DNA of 64,000 nucleotides from Thermodesulfovibrio sp. (GTDB taxonomy: Bacteria; Nitrospirota; Thermodesulfovibrionia; Thermodesulfovibrionales; UBA6898), in the NCBI GenBank assembly GCA_013824615.1, contig PNOC01000009.1:21598-85597 (forward strand), in the 5' to 3' direction. A model generated the notes under the pieces. The model ran no database searches, was not told the origin of the DNA, and saw only the letters and a list, made by a program, of their open reading frames with translations. The translations under genes were made by a program, and so were the position numbers. This document shows positions 43,274-52,572 of this stretch, one piece after another; position 1 is the first letter of the stretch; every line of letters begins with the position of its first letter.

Positions 43274-44926
43274 CTATTTCATGATCGCGCCTTCTCCGGC
43301 GGAACTGACGAAACGGGCATAGCGGGACAGATATCCTGTCTTGATCTTCGGCTGCGGTTTTTTCCAGGACTTCAGCCGTTTTGCTATCTCATCTTCCGAA
43401 AGCAGCAGCGTCAGCGTCCGCTTCGGGATATCAATCTCTATCGAGTCCCCGTCTTTGACAATCGCGATCGGTCCACCCTCCATCGCCTCAGGTGAGACAT
43501 GACCGATGCAGGGCCCGCGCGTCCCGCCGGAGAACCGGCCGTCGGTTATCAGGGCGACTGATTCGCTCAGCCCCATGCCGGCTATGGCAGAGGTCGGCGA
43601 GAGCATCTCGCGCATACCAGGCCCGCCCTTCGGGCCTTCGTAGCGGATGACCACTACATGCCCTGACTTCACCTGCCCGCCGGTTATCGCCTTCATCGCC
43701 GCCTCTTCAGAGTCAAAGACAAGGGCCTTGCCGCTGAACTGCATCATCCCGGCGCTGACCGCCGACTGCTTGACTACCGCACCGTCAGGCGCCAGGTTGC
43801 CCTTAAGTATCGCTATGCCTCCCTGCTTGTGGTGGGCCTTGGACAGGGGGCGGATGACATCCTCGTCATAAATGTTTGCAGCTTCGGCTATGGCAAATAT
43901 CTTCTTGCCGCTGACTGTAATCGTATTGTTCAGTTTCTCCTTCAGCCTCTTCAGAACCGCAGGAATGCCGCCTGCATTGTCCAGGTCCTCCATATAGACC
44001 GGGCCTCCGGGGAGCATGCTCGCTATATGAGGGGTGGTCCTTGCAAGTCTGTCGAAGATTTCAAGCGGCAGTTTCAGGCCTGCATCATGCGCAATTGCAG
44101 GAATATGCAGGACGGTGTTCGTCGAACCTCCCAGTGCAAGGTCAACCCTCACCGCATTCTCGAACGCCTTCATCGTCATGATCTTCCGCGGGGTGATATT
44201 CTTTTTCACCAGTTCAACGATCCGGCTGCCGCTCTCGAAGGCAAGCCGCCGCTTCTTTGAAGAAACCGCCAGCGCCGTAGCGCAGCCTTCAAGGCTCATG
44301 CCGAGCGACTCGGTCACGCAGGCCATGGTATTCGCCGTGTACATGCCCTGGCAGGAACCGGCCCCGGGGCAGGCGCACATCTCAAGGTTGTCCAGTTCCT
44401 CTTTCTTGATGAGTCCGCGTTTGAATTTTCCGACAGCCTCGAAGGTATCACTCGTGAGGTTCAGCCTTCTGCCCTTATAACGGCCCGAGTACATGGGGCC
44501 GGCAGTAACCACAATCGACGGGATATTCAAACGTCCGGCGGCCATCAGCATGCCGGGGGTGATCTTGTCGCAGTTGGTCAGCAGGACAAGGCCGTCCAGC
44601 CGGTGCGCCTCGGCAACCGTCTCGACCATATCCGCAATCAGCTCACGTGAAGCCAGCGAGTAATGCATCCCGCGATGCCCCATCGCAATGCCGTCGCAGA
44701 TGCCCGGAATGCCGAAGAAAAATGGGTAACCACCGCCGGCATGGACACCCTTTTCAATATAACGTTCAAGGTCCCGCATGCCGATGTGACCGGCAATCAG
44801 GTCGGTAAAGCTTGTGGCAACGCCGATAAACGGCTTGCCCATCTCTGACTTCGGAATACCGGTCGCATAAAGCAGGGCCCGGTGAGGAAGACGCTCAAGG
44901 CCTTCTTTGATCATGCTGCTTCTCAT
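43274..44926 (-). CDS. ilvD: Dihydroxy-acid dehydratase
   Basis: A 550-residue iron-sulphur enzyme of branched-chain amino acid synthesis, converting 2,3-dihydroxy-isovalerate and -methylvalerate to the 2-oxoacids. Cluster cysteines appear in [11 protein letters not shown] and [16 protein letters not shown], with a third in the N-terminal region (GIPGICDG). GRFSGGTRG and the C-terminal HVSPEA block are typical. Length is normal. No other ilv or leu genes are nearby, so it is a stand-alone locus. Confidence 0.97.
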   Translation of the reverse strand: MRSSMIKEGLERLPHRALLYATGIPKSEMGKPFIGVATSFTDLIAGHIGMRDLERYIEKGVHAGGGYPFFFGIPGICDGIAMGHRGMHYSLASRELIADMVETVAEAHRLDGLVLLTNCDKITPGMLMAAGRLNIPSIVVTAGPMYSGRYKGRRLNLTSDTFEAVGKFKRGLIKKEELDNLEMCACPGAGSCQGMYTANTMACVTESLGMSLEGCATALAVSSKKRRLAFESGSRIVELVKKNITPRKIMTMKAFENAVRVDLALGGSTNTVLHIPAIAHDAGLKLPLEIFDRLARTTPHIASMLPGGPVYMEDLDNAGGIPAVLKRLKEKLNNTITVSGKKIFAIAEAANIYDEDVIRPLSKAHHKQGGIAILKGNLAPDGAVVKQSAVSAGMMQFSGKALVFDSEEAAMKAITGGQVKSGHVVVIRYEGPKGGPGMREMLSPTSAIAGMGLSESVALITDGRFSGGTRGPCIGHVSPEAMEGGPIAIVKDGDSIEIDIPKRTLTLLLSEDEIAKRLKSWKKPQPKIKTGYLSRYARFVSSAGEGAIMK

Positions 44927-44962
44927 AAATATATTACCCCCTCTATTGGTTCGTTCATAAAT

Positions 44963-45110
44963 AAGCTGAAGTGATCATAGCACCCGCTGGATTCCCCGAT
45001 CAAGTCGGGGAATGACACATAAATAGCAGACAGTTGAGATTGTCATCCTCGGGCTTGACCCGGGGATCCATGGTGTCTTCAACCTCAACGCGCAAGACAC
45101 AAAAGCAATA
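44963..45110. repeat. Dispersed inverted-repeat element, copy 1
   Basis: Two hairpins, ATTCCCCGA-tcaag-TCGGGGAAT (44991-45013 region) and ATCCTCGGG-cttga-CCCGGGGAT (45044-45067), are also complementary to each other, so the whole core (44987-45070) is a long inverted repeat. Flanks (GAAGTGATCA left, TTCAACCTCAACGC right) also resemble copy 2 at 46508-46634. It looks like a small non-coding mobile or REP-like element. Confidence 0.8.
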
Positions 45111-45194
45111 TACATGATTGACTGCTGCGTGATGATTCTATGATAAAGGAATTTGAAAGAGGTTTCCAGCAGGAAGTACCGGCGAAGAGTCTTC

Positions 45195-45216
45195 GGGGCG
45201 GCCGCGCGGCCGCCCC
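45195..45216. terminator. 22-bp perfect GC palindrome after the DUF465 gene
   Basis: GGGGCGGCCGC followed directly by its complement, with two overlapping NotI-type GCGGCCGC sites. It lies 12 bases past the stop of the minus-strand DUF465 gene. There is no T-run. It could act as a terminator or be the core of a REP-like sequence. Confidence 0.5.
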
Positions 45217-45227
45217 TGTATTATCCG

Positions 45228-45449
45228 TCAATGAACCTTTTTGTAGTCCCTTACCATCTCCGCCAGTTTATCTTTTTTGGAAAGCTTCTGTTTCTGCAGC
45301 TTTTTCCGCTCCACTTCTTCTTCCGGGGTCAGATAGACCTTTTTATCCATCTCCGCCAGCGTACCGTCCAGAACATGATGTTCTGCATGCAGCTTCCGAA
45401 ACTCTTCGTTATCCTGCTTCAGCGCGTCAATGATCTCCTGCTCTTTCAA
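45228..45449 (-). CDS. DUF465 (YdcH-like) small protein
   Basis: A 73-residue helical-hairpin protein with the family pattern EEFRKLHAEHHVLDGTLAEMDK followed by LTPEEEVERKKLQKQKLSKKDKLAEM. The function is unknown. It starts with TTG at 45449, six bases after AAAGGAGG, the only credible ribosome site. Confidence 0.87.
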   Translation of the reverse strand: MKEQEIIDALKQDNEEFRKLHAEHHVLDGTLAEMDKKVYLTPEEEVERKKLQKQKLSKKDKLAEMVRDYKKVH

Positions 45450-45744
45450 AGATGCCTCCTTTTGAAATTTATTTTATGAAAGCGTGGGCTTCCAAAGCCC
45501 GATAATGGGTAAGAAGTAGGGCGCAGCCGCCAAGATGGGGGGAATGTACCTCTTCCAGCAAATTGTGTCGGCAACATGGGAAAGTCGATATGCAATAAAT
45601 CTCTCCTTTTCTCTGCCTGCTGTCAGTTATACGCTTATACAATAACCCTTTTCGCCCAAATTATCAATTTGAAACGGCTTTGGAAAAAGTCCGTATGCAG
45701 CGTTGCCCTTCAAAACTCCTACTACCACATACGGGGCTCCGTAC

Positions 45745-45776
45745 CTGTAGGGAGAAGGCATGCCTTGCCCCTACAG
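45745..45776. repeat. 32-bp near-perfect palindrome in a gene-free stretch
   Basis: The stretch CTGTAGGG...CCCTACAG with centre AGGCATGCCT is a REP-like palindrome. It lies in the 407-base gap 45450-45856 between the DUF465 gene and the cyclophilin gene; nothing else coding is seen there. Confidence 0.6.
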
Positions 45777-45856
45777 CCCATTTCTTGCGCGCCTTGCCTC
45801 CAGAGCATTTTACAAAGCCGTCTTATTCTTAAATTCTAACGTAAAACTATACGCTG

Positions 45857-46465
45857 CTACTTCTCTACTATCTTCACCTTCATCTCGACACGTTCATTCG
45901 GGTTGTCCCGGGAGTCCTTCGGCTGGGACACAATCTTGTCAACAACGTCGAGGCCCGACACCACTTCACCAAAAACCGTATACTGCCGGTCGAGGAATGA
46001 AGAGTCGGCGACGCAGATGAAAAACTGGGAACCGGCGCTGTCCGGACTGGCTGACCGGGCCATCGAAAGGGTCCCGCGCTTATGGGGTTTGTCATTGAAC
46101 TCTGCGTTGACCGTGTAGCCCGGGCCACCGGTGCCATGCGCCGCCTTGTTGATATCCTTTGATTTCGGATCACCGCCCTGGATCATAAACCCGGGGATGA
46201 CCCGGTGAAACGTGGTCCCGTCAAAAAAACCTTTTTTGGCGAGCTCAACGAAATTATTCACGTGATTGGGTGCTACTTCAGGGAAAAACTTCAGGGTGAT
46301 GCTCCCGAACTTCGTCTCGATTACTGCCTGGGTCTCTGACATCTTCTTTATCTCCTCCTGCTTGAATTTTTTATTTTTCATCTCTTTCTTGGCCTCTGCT
46401 GCAAAAACCGTTGTAGCAAGGAAAACCATCATCAGCATTACTGCGCCATACTTCACTATTTTCAT
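45857..46465 (-). CDS. Exported cyclophilin-type peptidyl-prolyl isomerase
   Basis: A 202-residue cyclophilin with a signal peptide (ending VFAAE), so periplasmic. It catalyses proline cis-trans isomerisation. The core has FHRVIPGFMIQGGDP, GTLSMARSASPDSAGSQFFI and YTVFGEVVSGLDVVD, all expected. A lysine-rich segment (KKEMKNKKFKQEEIKKM) joins signal and domain. GGAGG precedes the ATG. Confidence 0.94.
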   Translation of the reverse strand: MKIVKYGAVMLMMVFLATTVFAAEAKKEMKNKKFKQEEIKKMSETQAVIETKFGSITLKFFPEVAPNHVNNFVELAKKGFFDGTTFHRVIPGFMIQGGDPKSKDINKAAHGTGGPGYTVNAEFNDKPHKRGTLSMARSASPDSAGSQFFICVADSSFLDRQYTVFGEVVSGLDVVDKIVSQPKDSRDNPNERVEMKVKIVEK

Positions 46466-46507
46466 TACTTATTCCTCCTGATAAAATTTTCTTTCACTTG
46501 CACTAAA

Positions 46508-46634
46508 TTGAAGTGATCACCGTACTCACTGGATTCCCCGATCAAGTCGGGGAATGACACAAAAAAGCAGTTAAAATAGTCATCCTCGGGCTTAACCCGG
46601 GGATCCAGACTGTTTCCAACGCAAATACGAAAGA
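46508..46634. repeat. Dispersed inverted-repeat element, copy 2
   Basis: Core 46529-46608 repeats the two complementary hairpins of copy 1 (44963-45110) with few changes; the left flank GAAGTGATCA and right flank CCAACGCAAA also correspond. It lies between the cyclophilin and hemG genes. Confidence 0.8.
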
Positions 46635-46671
46635 AGCTATTATTTCACTATCTCCTGATTTAACTCCAGCC

Positions 46672-48042
46672 TCAAACCGTTCCTTCAACAATCTTTTCTG
46701 CCAGTTTCCACGAATTCTCGATACAGTCATTCACCCCGATGCCCCGGTAGGCATTTCCGGAGACATGGAGGTTGTTATATTTTGACAGAAGGGCATCAAT
46801 CTCGGTCATCCGATCAAGATGGCCAACCGTATACTGCGGGATAGCCATCTCATGCCGGTAAATCCGGATAAAATCAGGATCGGCCTTAATCCCCATGATG
46901 TCGGCGACCTCTGAGCGCACCGAGGCGATCAGCTTTGGGTCACTCTCACGTGCAAGTACCGAAGCCCGTGCACCTCCTACCATGGTCCGCAGCAGGACAT
47001 GACCCTCCGGTGCCCGGTTCGGAAATATACTCGAATCCCAGAGCGTCCCGAGAATCTGCCTCTTCTCCCGCGACGGCACCAGAAAACCGAAACCATCGAG
47101 CGACATCTTCACCTTTTCCTTGCGATAACCAAAGCAGACGACCGAAAGCGACGGGTACGGGATGCCGGAGATGACACGGGAAAGTCTCGTATCAATCGGC
47201 TTGAGTATCTCGGAGGCTGCATATGCGGGGGCAGCAAGTACCACGGTCCCCGCCTCAAACCCGGAACCATCCGAAAAATGCAGGGTATATCCACGGCCGG
47301 TCCTGTCGAGCGCTGCTGCCTTGAAGCCGGTCCGCACCCGGTCTCCGAGGGCCGTCTTCAGCGCATCAACCATCTCTGCCATGCCCTGATAATATGACGT
47401 CAGTACACCACCGGGACCTGCCCCGACCTTCTCCCCTGACCCTGCTTTTTTCCTGGCCTTCTGGAGACGTATCATCCCGCGGATCAGGCCACCGTATTTT
47501 TTTTCAAGGTCATAGACCTTCGGAAAGCAGGACCTGAGACTCAGGGTCTCGGGGTTGCCGGCATAAATGCCTGAGGCCATCGGGTCGATCAGTTTTTCAT
47601 AGGCCTCTCTGCCGAGTCTCCGGCGCGCAAAGGCAGCAAGGGTCTCCTCATCGCGCGCATCTCCCTTTATAAAGGGCTCGGCCATCACCCGCAGTCTCCC
47701 CGGAAGACTCAACAGCCCTGACATGAGGAAAGAAGGCGGGGACTCCGGAAGCCGCTGAAGCTTGCGGTCAGAGAAAATAAACCGTTTACGGGAGGCATCG
47801 TTGCTCCGCAGAGGGGTAAGCTTAATCATGGTCGAAAGGTCCAGGGTCTTCGGCCTGTTGTCGAGGAACCCGTTTACCCCACCCTCGCACAAATAGCCCT
47901 CGGCCTTATCAGTCCAGATCTTGCCGCCGAGTCTCTTCTCAGACTCGAAGACGACGATATCTGCAGTGGGGTCCTTGCTCAGAATGAAATAGGCGAGCGA
48001 GAGCCCTGATATCCCGCCGCCGACGATCGCTATGCGGTCCAT
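46672..48042 (-). CDS. hemG: Protoporphyrinogen/coproporphyrinogen oxidase, HemY-type
   Basis: A 456-residue FAD-dependent oxidase that aromatises protoporphyrinogen IX, or coproporphyrinogen III in the coproporphyrin route. The N-terminal dinucleotide fold is IAIVGGGISGLSLAYF and the C-terminal FAD motif is NLHVSGNAYRGIGVNDC. Oxygen-dependent HemY enzymes use O2; in anaerobes another acceptor is likely. The start overlaps the end of hemH by 13 bases. Last gene of the moeA-ASKHA-hemH-hemG operon. Confidence 0.93.
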   Translation of the reverse strand: MDRIAIVGGGISGLSLAYFILSKDPTADIVVFESEKRLGGKIWTDKAEGYLCEGGVNGFLDNRPKTLDLSTMIKLTPLRSNDASRKRFIFSDRKLQRLPESPPSFLMSGLLSLPGRLRVMAEPFIKGDARDEETLAAFARRRLGREAYEKLIDPMASGIYAGNPETLSLRSCFPKVYDLEKKYGGLIRGMIRLQKARKKAGSGEKVGAGPGGVLTSYYQGMAEMVDALKTALGDRVRTGFKAAALDRTGRGYTLHFSDGSGFEAGTVVLAAPAYAASEILKPIDTRLSRVISGIPYPSLSVVCFGYRKEKVKMSLDGFGFLVPSREKRQILGTLWDSSIFPNRAPEGHVLLRTMVGGARASVLARESDPKLIASVRSEVADIMGIKADPDFIRIYRHEMAIPQYTVGHLDRMTEIDALLSKYNNLHVSGNAYRGIGVNDCIENSWKLAEKIVEGTV

Positions 48043-49034
48043 CCAGCCTCCCGTGTTGCCTTGAGCGCTATATCCGCAAGTGCCTCTATAAAGAGAGGCG
48101 TCGTATTAAGGGATTCAATCCTGCGGAGCTCGATTCCGTGTTCTTCTGCCATGCGCTTATATAGTATATCAATTTCATAAAGTGTTTCTATATGATCCGA
48201 GACAAAGCTGATCGGCACGACAAGCAGATTGCGGACACCCTCTTTGGCAAGTCTCTCAATCATCTCCTCGGTCGAGGGTTCCAGCCACGCAACCGGGCCG
48301 CTCTTTGACTGATACGAGAGATGATGCTGCAGCGGAATCTTCTGCAGTACAGCCCTGATCGTTCCCTGGATATGATCTACATACGGGTCGCCGTCCTCTA
48401 TGAATTTTTGGGGCAGGCTGTGGGCGCTGAAAAGAACAGGCACGGCTTCTCCGCTCTTAAAGGAGGCAAGCCCGTTCTTTATCTTTTCGACCAGCGCATC
48501 AATATAAAGAGGGTGGTCATACCAGGACTGCACAGAATGAACCTCCAGCGGCAGTCCGGCAACAGCCTTCTGCAGGCTCGAAAGGGAGGACCCGGTCGTT
48601 GCCACCGAATAATGGGGATAAAGGCCGATTGCCACAATTTTTGTTATATTGGCGGCAGAGATCCCGGCGACGGCTTCTTCGGTAAAAGGATACCAGTAGC
48701 GCATCCCGACAAAGACCCTGAATTCGTTTCCCCCTGTTTCTTGACCCTTGACCCACGCCTTTTGCCCCTCGTCATACTTTCGGTTCAGCAGTTCTTCAAG
48801 TGCCTTAGCCTGCGCTGCGGTAATATCAAGGATTGGAGACTTTCCGCCTATAAGGCTGTAAAAGGATTCTGTTTTGCCATGGCGCAGGGTCGAAATGAGC
48901 CAGGCCAGCGGCTTCTGCATAAAGGACGGGCCAAGCCGGATGATCTCCCGGTCAGAAAAAAGGTTATACAGAAAAGGCCTTACCGCCTCAAGAGAATCAG
49001 GTCCGCCAAGGTTTAGAAGCAGGATACCAATCAT
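48030..49034 (-). CDS. hemH: Ferrochelatase
   Basis: A 334-residue enzyme that inserts Fe(II) into protoporphyrin IX (or coproporphyrin III). The catalytic His is in LFSAHSLPQKFIEDGDPY and the acidic partner in the LEPSTEEMIERLAKEG stretch. The N-terminus MIGILLLNLGGPDSLEAV is typical. It starts 4 bases after the ASKHA gene and its end overlaps hemG, so haem synthesis is tightly coupled to the upstream genes. Confidence 0.96.
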   Translation of the reverse strand: MIGILLLNLGGPDSLEAVRPFLYNLFSDREIIRLGPSFMQKPLAWLISTLRHGKTESFYSLIGGKSPILDITAAQAKALEELLNRKYDEGQKAWVKGQETGGNEFRVFVGMRYWYPFTEEAVAGISAANITKIVAIGLYPHYSVATTGSSLSSLQKAVAGLPLEVHSVQSWYDHPLYIDALVEKIKNGLASFKSGEAVPVLFSAHSLPQKFIEDGDPYVDHIQGTIRAVLQKIPLQHHLSYQSKSGPVAWLEPSTEEMIERLAKEGVRNLLVVPISFVSDHIETLYEIDILYKRMAEEHGIELRRIESLNTTPLFIEALADIALKATREAGWTA

Positions 49035-49038
49035 AATC

Positions 49039-50541
49039 TCACCTCCGTAGAAGTTCAGGGTCTGTATGCGGGATAAACATCGCGCCCTGCAGTATAGACA
49101 TCAATTCAGCATCCTCATTCATCTCCCGATAGGTAACCATCGGGGAAATGCGCTCCACCTCTTCAAGAAGACTTGCATTCAGCAGGACCATCCCGGCCCC
49201 GGTCAATGAAGAGTTGCCAAGCGGGATAAATCTCTCCCGCGGAACATCCGGAAGCATGCCTATTGCAATGGCGCTCTCAGGATTGATGCCGCAGCCCAGT
49301 GCCCCGGCAATATAGATCTTTTTGATGTCGCGAAACGTCAGCCCGACCGATTTCACAAAGACATACAGGAAGGAAAACATTGCGGCCTTCGAGATCAGAA
49401 AGTTTTTTATCTCGGCTTCGGTGAGAAGCAGCTCGGTCCCGCCTGACCGCCAGACGGTGAAGGCCTTCACCCCTTCGCGTTCAACCACCCCTGATGCGGC
49501 TTCCGTAAACCTTCCTGTCTGGTCAATCCGTCCCGAATCATAGAGCGCAGCCACCAGGTCGATCAGACCTGACCCGCATATGCCCATCGGTTCGATCTGC
49601 CCGGTCCCTGCAAGCACTTCTGTTTCAAGCTGTCCGCTGCTGCCCAGGCTCACTTTATATATCGTACCGGGCTCGGCTGTTTTTCCGATTCCGGCAACGC
49701 CACCCTCAAGGGCCGGACCTGCCGCACCTGCACCGGTCATAATCCAGTCCCTGCAGCCAAGCGTGATCTCGACATTCGTGCCGACATCGATAAAGAGCAC
49801 CGGCTCTTCCTCCCGGGCCAGACCCGCTGCAATGATCCCGCTGATAATGTCCCCGCCGACATAACTGCCGGCATTCGGAAAGACATAAACCAGGCTGTTC
49901 CTGTTTATCAGCAGACTTGACTCTGCCCCGTTCAGAAAAACAGGGCTGCCGACAACAGGGATATACGGACTCAGCGGAATATTATTGACATCAAGGCCAA
50001 GAAAAAAATGGGTCATGATTGTATTGCCGGCCACGGTAACGGCAACAATCTCGTCATGCGTAATGCTGTTGGCGCTGCAGATGTCGCTGATCAGATTATT
50101 GATGCCGTTGAGCAGCTCCCCTGCAAGGATGCTGAACCTGCCCATCATCGACGCCTGGACACGGGTCAGGACATCGCTGCCGTAAGGCACCTGCGGGTTG
50201 CCGGTCTTCCGGCCGGCTATTTCATCCCCGGTAGAAAGATCGAAAAGTGCTGCCTCGATGTTCGTCGAGCCGATATCAAGGGCAAGACCATAGATACGGC
50301 TGCGCGAAATATCAAGCACTGAAACCGTTTCGCCCTGCAGGCCTAATACCAGCTCAATATCGAAATTTTTTTTTCTCAACTCCCCCGGAAGCCTCCTAAG
50401 GATATCCAGAGGGATAACCACCCGGGCAAAACCCTCCTGTTTGAGGGCAGCGGTCAGTCGGTCCGCATCTGCTGTTTTGTCCGTTGGTGATGGCGGGGCA
50501 AGCTTAACGTCCCGCAGGAAGACCAGCGGCTTATTGTTCAT
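49039..50541 (-). CDS. ASKHA-domain protein related to corrinoid-protein reductive activators (DUF4445), no ferredoxin domain
   Basis: A 500-residue protein. The ATG at 50541 overlaps the end of the moeA-like gene by 11 bases and is more likely than the longer frame beginning at 50628. After about 95 N-terminal residues comes the ASKHA ATPase core: GLALDIGSTNIEAALFDL (phosphate 1), AVTVAGNTIMTHFFLG, PVLFIDVGTNVEITLG and IAGALGCGINPESAIAIG. RACo/RamA-type relatives reduce cobalamin proteins using a [2Fe-2S] or [4Fe-4S] domain; I see no cysteine cluster here, so the electron donor would be separate or the function different. It lies between a moeA-type fusion and hemH. Confidence 0.85.
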   Translation of the reverse strand: MNNKPLVFLRDVKLAPPSPTDKTADADRLTAALKQEGFARVVIPLDILRRLPGELRKKNFDIELVLGLQGETVSVLDISRSRIYGLALDIGSTNIEAALFDLSTGDEIAGRKTGNPQVPYGSDVLTRVQASMMGRFSILAGELLNGINNLISDICSANSITHDEIVAVTVAGNTIMTHFFLGLDVNNIPLSPYIPVVGSPVFLNGAESSLLINRNSLVYVFPNAGSYVGGDIISGIIAAGLAREEEPVLFIDVGTNVEITLGCRDWIMTGAGAAGPALEGGVAGIGKTAEPGTIYKVSLGSSGQLETEVLAGTGQIEPMGICGSGLIDLVAALYDSGRIDQTGRFTEAASGVVEREGVKAFTVWRSGGTELLLTEAEIKNFLISKAAMFSFLYVFVKSVGLTFRDIKKIYIAGALGCGINPESAIAIGMLPDVPRERFIPLGNSSLTGAGMVLLNASLLEEVERISPMVTYREMNEDAELMSILQGAMFIPHTDPELLRR

Positions 50542-52507
50542 ACATGATTTTGCCCATGTCCGAAAGGTCATAGCCGCCCAGTGAGGTAACGGTATCTCTG
50601 AATTCCGCGTTGTCCCGTATGATTTCAAGCAGCGCCCTCATCTTCGGCATATCAGCATAGTCCGCCGGAATCACGAGGTCGTACCGTTCCCGGGCCACCG
50701 GAACAAAGTCAAGACCGAGTGCCTGGGCAGAGGCAAGTATGCCGAGACCTGTGTCGGCGATCCCGGTCAATACTGCCGAGGCAACGCCCATATGCGTGTA
50801 CTCTTCACGTTCATAGCCGCGGATACGCCCGGCATCAAGCCCAAACTCCTTCAGGTTTTTGTCTGTCAGCATCCTGGTGCCCGCCCCACCCTGCCGGTTG
50901 ATAAAGACCACGTCGTCCCGAACCAGATCATGAAAACCCTGAATATTTTTCGGGTTGCCCTTCAGCACCATCAACCCCTGCTCACGATAGACAAGGTTGA
51001 CCAGAAGGACCTTGCGCTCTCCGAGAAGCCTCCTGATGAAGGCTACATTGTATTCGCCGGTTTCCTCGTCGAGCATGTGCGTGCCGGCCATATGCGCCTC
51101 ACCTTTTTTTATGGCCACCAGTCCGCCCATCGAACCGACATGGGCCGAAGACAGGGAATAGCGCGGGTGTTTCTTTTTCAGGATGTTCGCCAGAAGGTCA
51201 AGGGCATTGTCATGGCTGCCGATGCAGACAACAGTATTTTCGATTTCAGTCCCGGACCTGAGCATCTCGACAGAGACCTCGGTGCCTGCGCCATAGCCCT
51301 CGGACACGGCAGGAACTCTCACAAAGCCGTCTGCCCGCACCAGGGACATCAGCACACCGGCACCCCTGCTGACCGGTGTCGCGATCAGGTTCTCACCAAC
51401 CCTGCCGACCTTCACCCTCAAAAATTCTTCCTGCCCCAAAGAAGAGGCCACCTGCCTGGATAGCCGTGCCGTAATGATCTCAGGCTGGGGAGGCTCAAGC
51501 CCCTGCAGCCGGTAGACAACCGGCCGCGCAAAAAGGCCGGATGTTATATAAGCCGAAACCGGATATCCGGGTATGCCGAGCACCGGCGTATTCCCGGCCC
51601 AGGCAAGGATGACCGGTTTGCCCGGTTTGATATTGATGCCATGCAGCAGGACCTCTCCGATTTCAGACAACACTCCGGCGGTGTAATCCTCAGAACCGGC
51701 AGACGACCCAGCATTGACAATAACCAGGTCTCCCTCGCTGCAGGCCTTAAGCACTGCCTCCCGCAATTTCTCCCGGTCATCCGGCACCGGCGCATAGCGT
51801 ATGGCAATACCGCCCCATTCCTGGACAAGAGACGCCAGTATCCGCGAATTATATTCAATGATATCGCCCTTTTTAAGGCTGGTCCCGGGCTCGACGATCT
51901 CCGACCCGGTGGGGATAATCACCACAACCGGCCTTTTTCTGACCGCAAGGCTGACATGGCCCCCGGCGATGACCGCGCCCAGATCAACCGCCCGTATCCG
52001 GTTATTCTCAGGCAGTATCAACTCGGTGGAGACAATGTCCTCTCCGATGACCCTTACGTGCTGCCAGGGCGTTGCAGGCTTGAGTATTTCGATATATTCC
52101 TGTTTCATACCTCTTGACGCATGCCCCTTGACGCTTGCCCCTTGCAGTGTTTCCCCTGCAACCAGGTTCACATCCTCGATCATGATGACGGCACTGAATC
52201 CGTCAGGAAGGGGATCGCCGGTGTCGACAGCTATTGCGTCGGTGTTAAGCAGAAGTTTTTTCGGCAGGGCTTCGGAGGCCCCGAAGGTATCGGCAAACCG
52301 GACAGCATAGCCGTCCATGGCAGAGGCGTGATAAAAGGGCGAGGAGATCTTTGCAAAAACAGCATTGGCCGTGACCCGCCCGAAGGCATCCTGCACCGGG
52401 ACCTCTTCAGCTTCAAGCGGCAGGACATCCCCGGCAGTCAACCTGGCCTGCCAGATCTTCAGGGCTTGCTCAAGCGGCGTATTATCCAGGTAAATACCTT
52501 TTTTCAT
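50531..52507 (-). CDS. moeA: MoeA molybdopterin molybdotransferase fused to a periplasmic-binding-protein-like domain
   Basis: A 658-residue fusion starting at the ATG 52507 (AAGGAG five bases before; a GTG at 52513 overlaps). Residues about 1-420 are MoeA (SPFYHASAMDGYAVR, PTGSEIVEPG, NAGSSAGSEDYT, GIPGYPVSAY), which inserts molybdate into adenylylated molybdopterin. Residues about 430-655 are a PBP-like/LysR-substrate-type domain (VVCIGSHDNALDLL, INRQGGAGTRMLTDKNL, YTHMGVASAVLTGIADTGLGI), probably a molybdate or tungstate binding module. The same fusion is known in anaerobes. First gene of the operon with ASKHA, hemH, hemG. Confidence 0.92.
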   Translation of the reverse strand: MKKGIYLDNTPLEQALKIWQARLTAGDVLPLEAEEVPVQDAFGRVTANAVFAKISSPFYHASAMDGYAVRFADTFGASEALPKKLLLNTDAIAVDTGDPLPDGFSAVIMIEDVNLVAGETLQGASVKGHASRGMKQEYIEILKPATPWQHVRVIGEDIVSTELILPENNRIRAVDLGAVIAGGHVSLAVRKRPVVVIIPTGSEIVEPGTSLKKGDIIEYNSRILASLVQEWGGIAIRYAPVPDDREKLREAVLKACSEGDLVIVNAGSSAGSEDYTAGVLSEIGEVLLHGINIKPGKPVILAWAGNTPVLGIPGYPVSAYITSGLFARPVVYRLQGLEPPQPEIITARLSRQVASSLGQEEFLRVKVGRVGENLIATPVSRGAGVLMSLVRADGFVRVPAVSEGYGAGTEVSVEMLRSGTEIENTVVCIGSHDNALDLLANILKKKHPRYSLSSAHVGSMGGLVAIKKGEAHMAGTHMLDEETGEYNVAFIRRLLGERKVLLVNLVYREQGLMVLKGNPKNIQGFHDLVRDDVVFINRQGGAGTRMLTDKNLKEFGLDAGRIRGYEREEYTHMGVASAVLTGIADTGLGILASAQALGLDFVPVARERYDLVIPADYADMPKMRALLEIIRDNAEFRDTVTSLGGYDLSDMGKIMYEQ

Positions 52508-52523
52508 CTTCACTCCTTATAAC

Positions 52524-52557
52524 GCAAGAAGGGCGTTCTATGCAACGCCCTTCTTGC
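52524..52557 (-). terminator. Hairpin between the cyclase and moeA operons
   Basis: GCAAGAAGGGCGTT (52524-52537) and its exact complement (52544-52557) with a 6-base loop. It is 16 bases past the stop of the response regulator-cyclase gene and just before the moeA ribosome site. Perfect 14-bp stem; T-run is short. Confidence 0.75.
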
Positions 52558-52572
52558 TTCGTCCTCATTTGT

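Noticed and set aside
45450..45856. Small open frames between the DUF465 and cyclophilin genes
   Set aside because: They overlap palindromic repeats, lack ribosome sites and show no family features.
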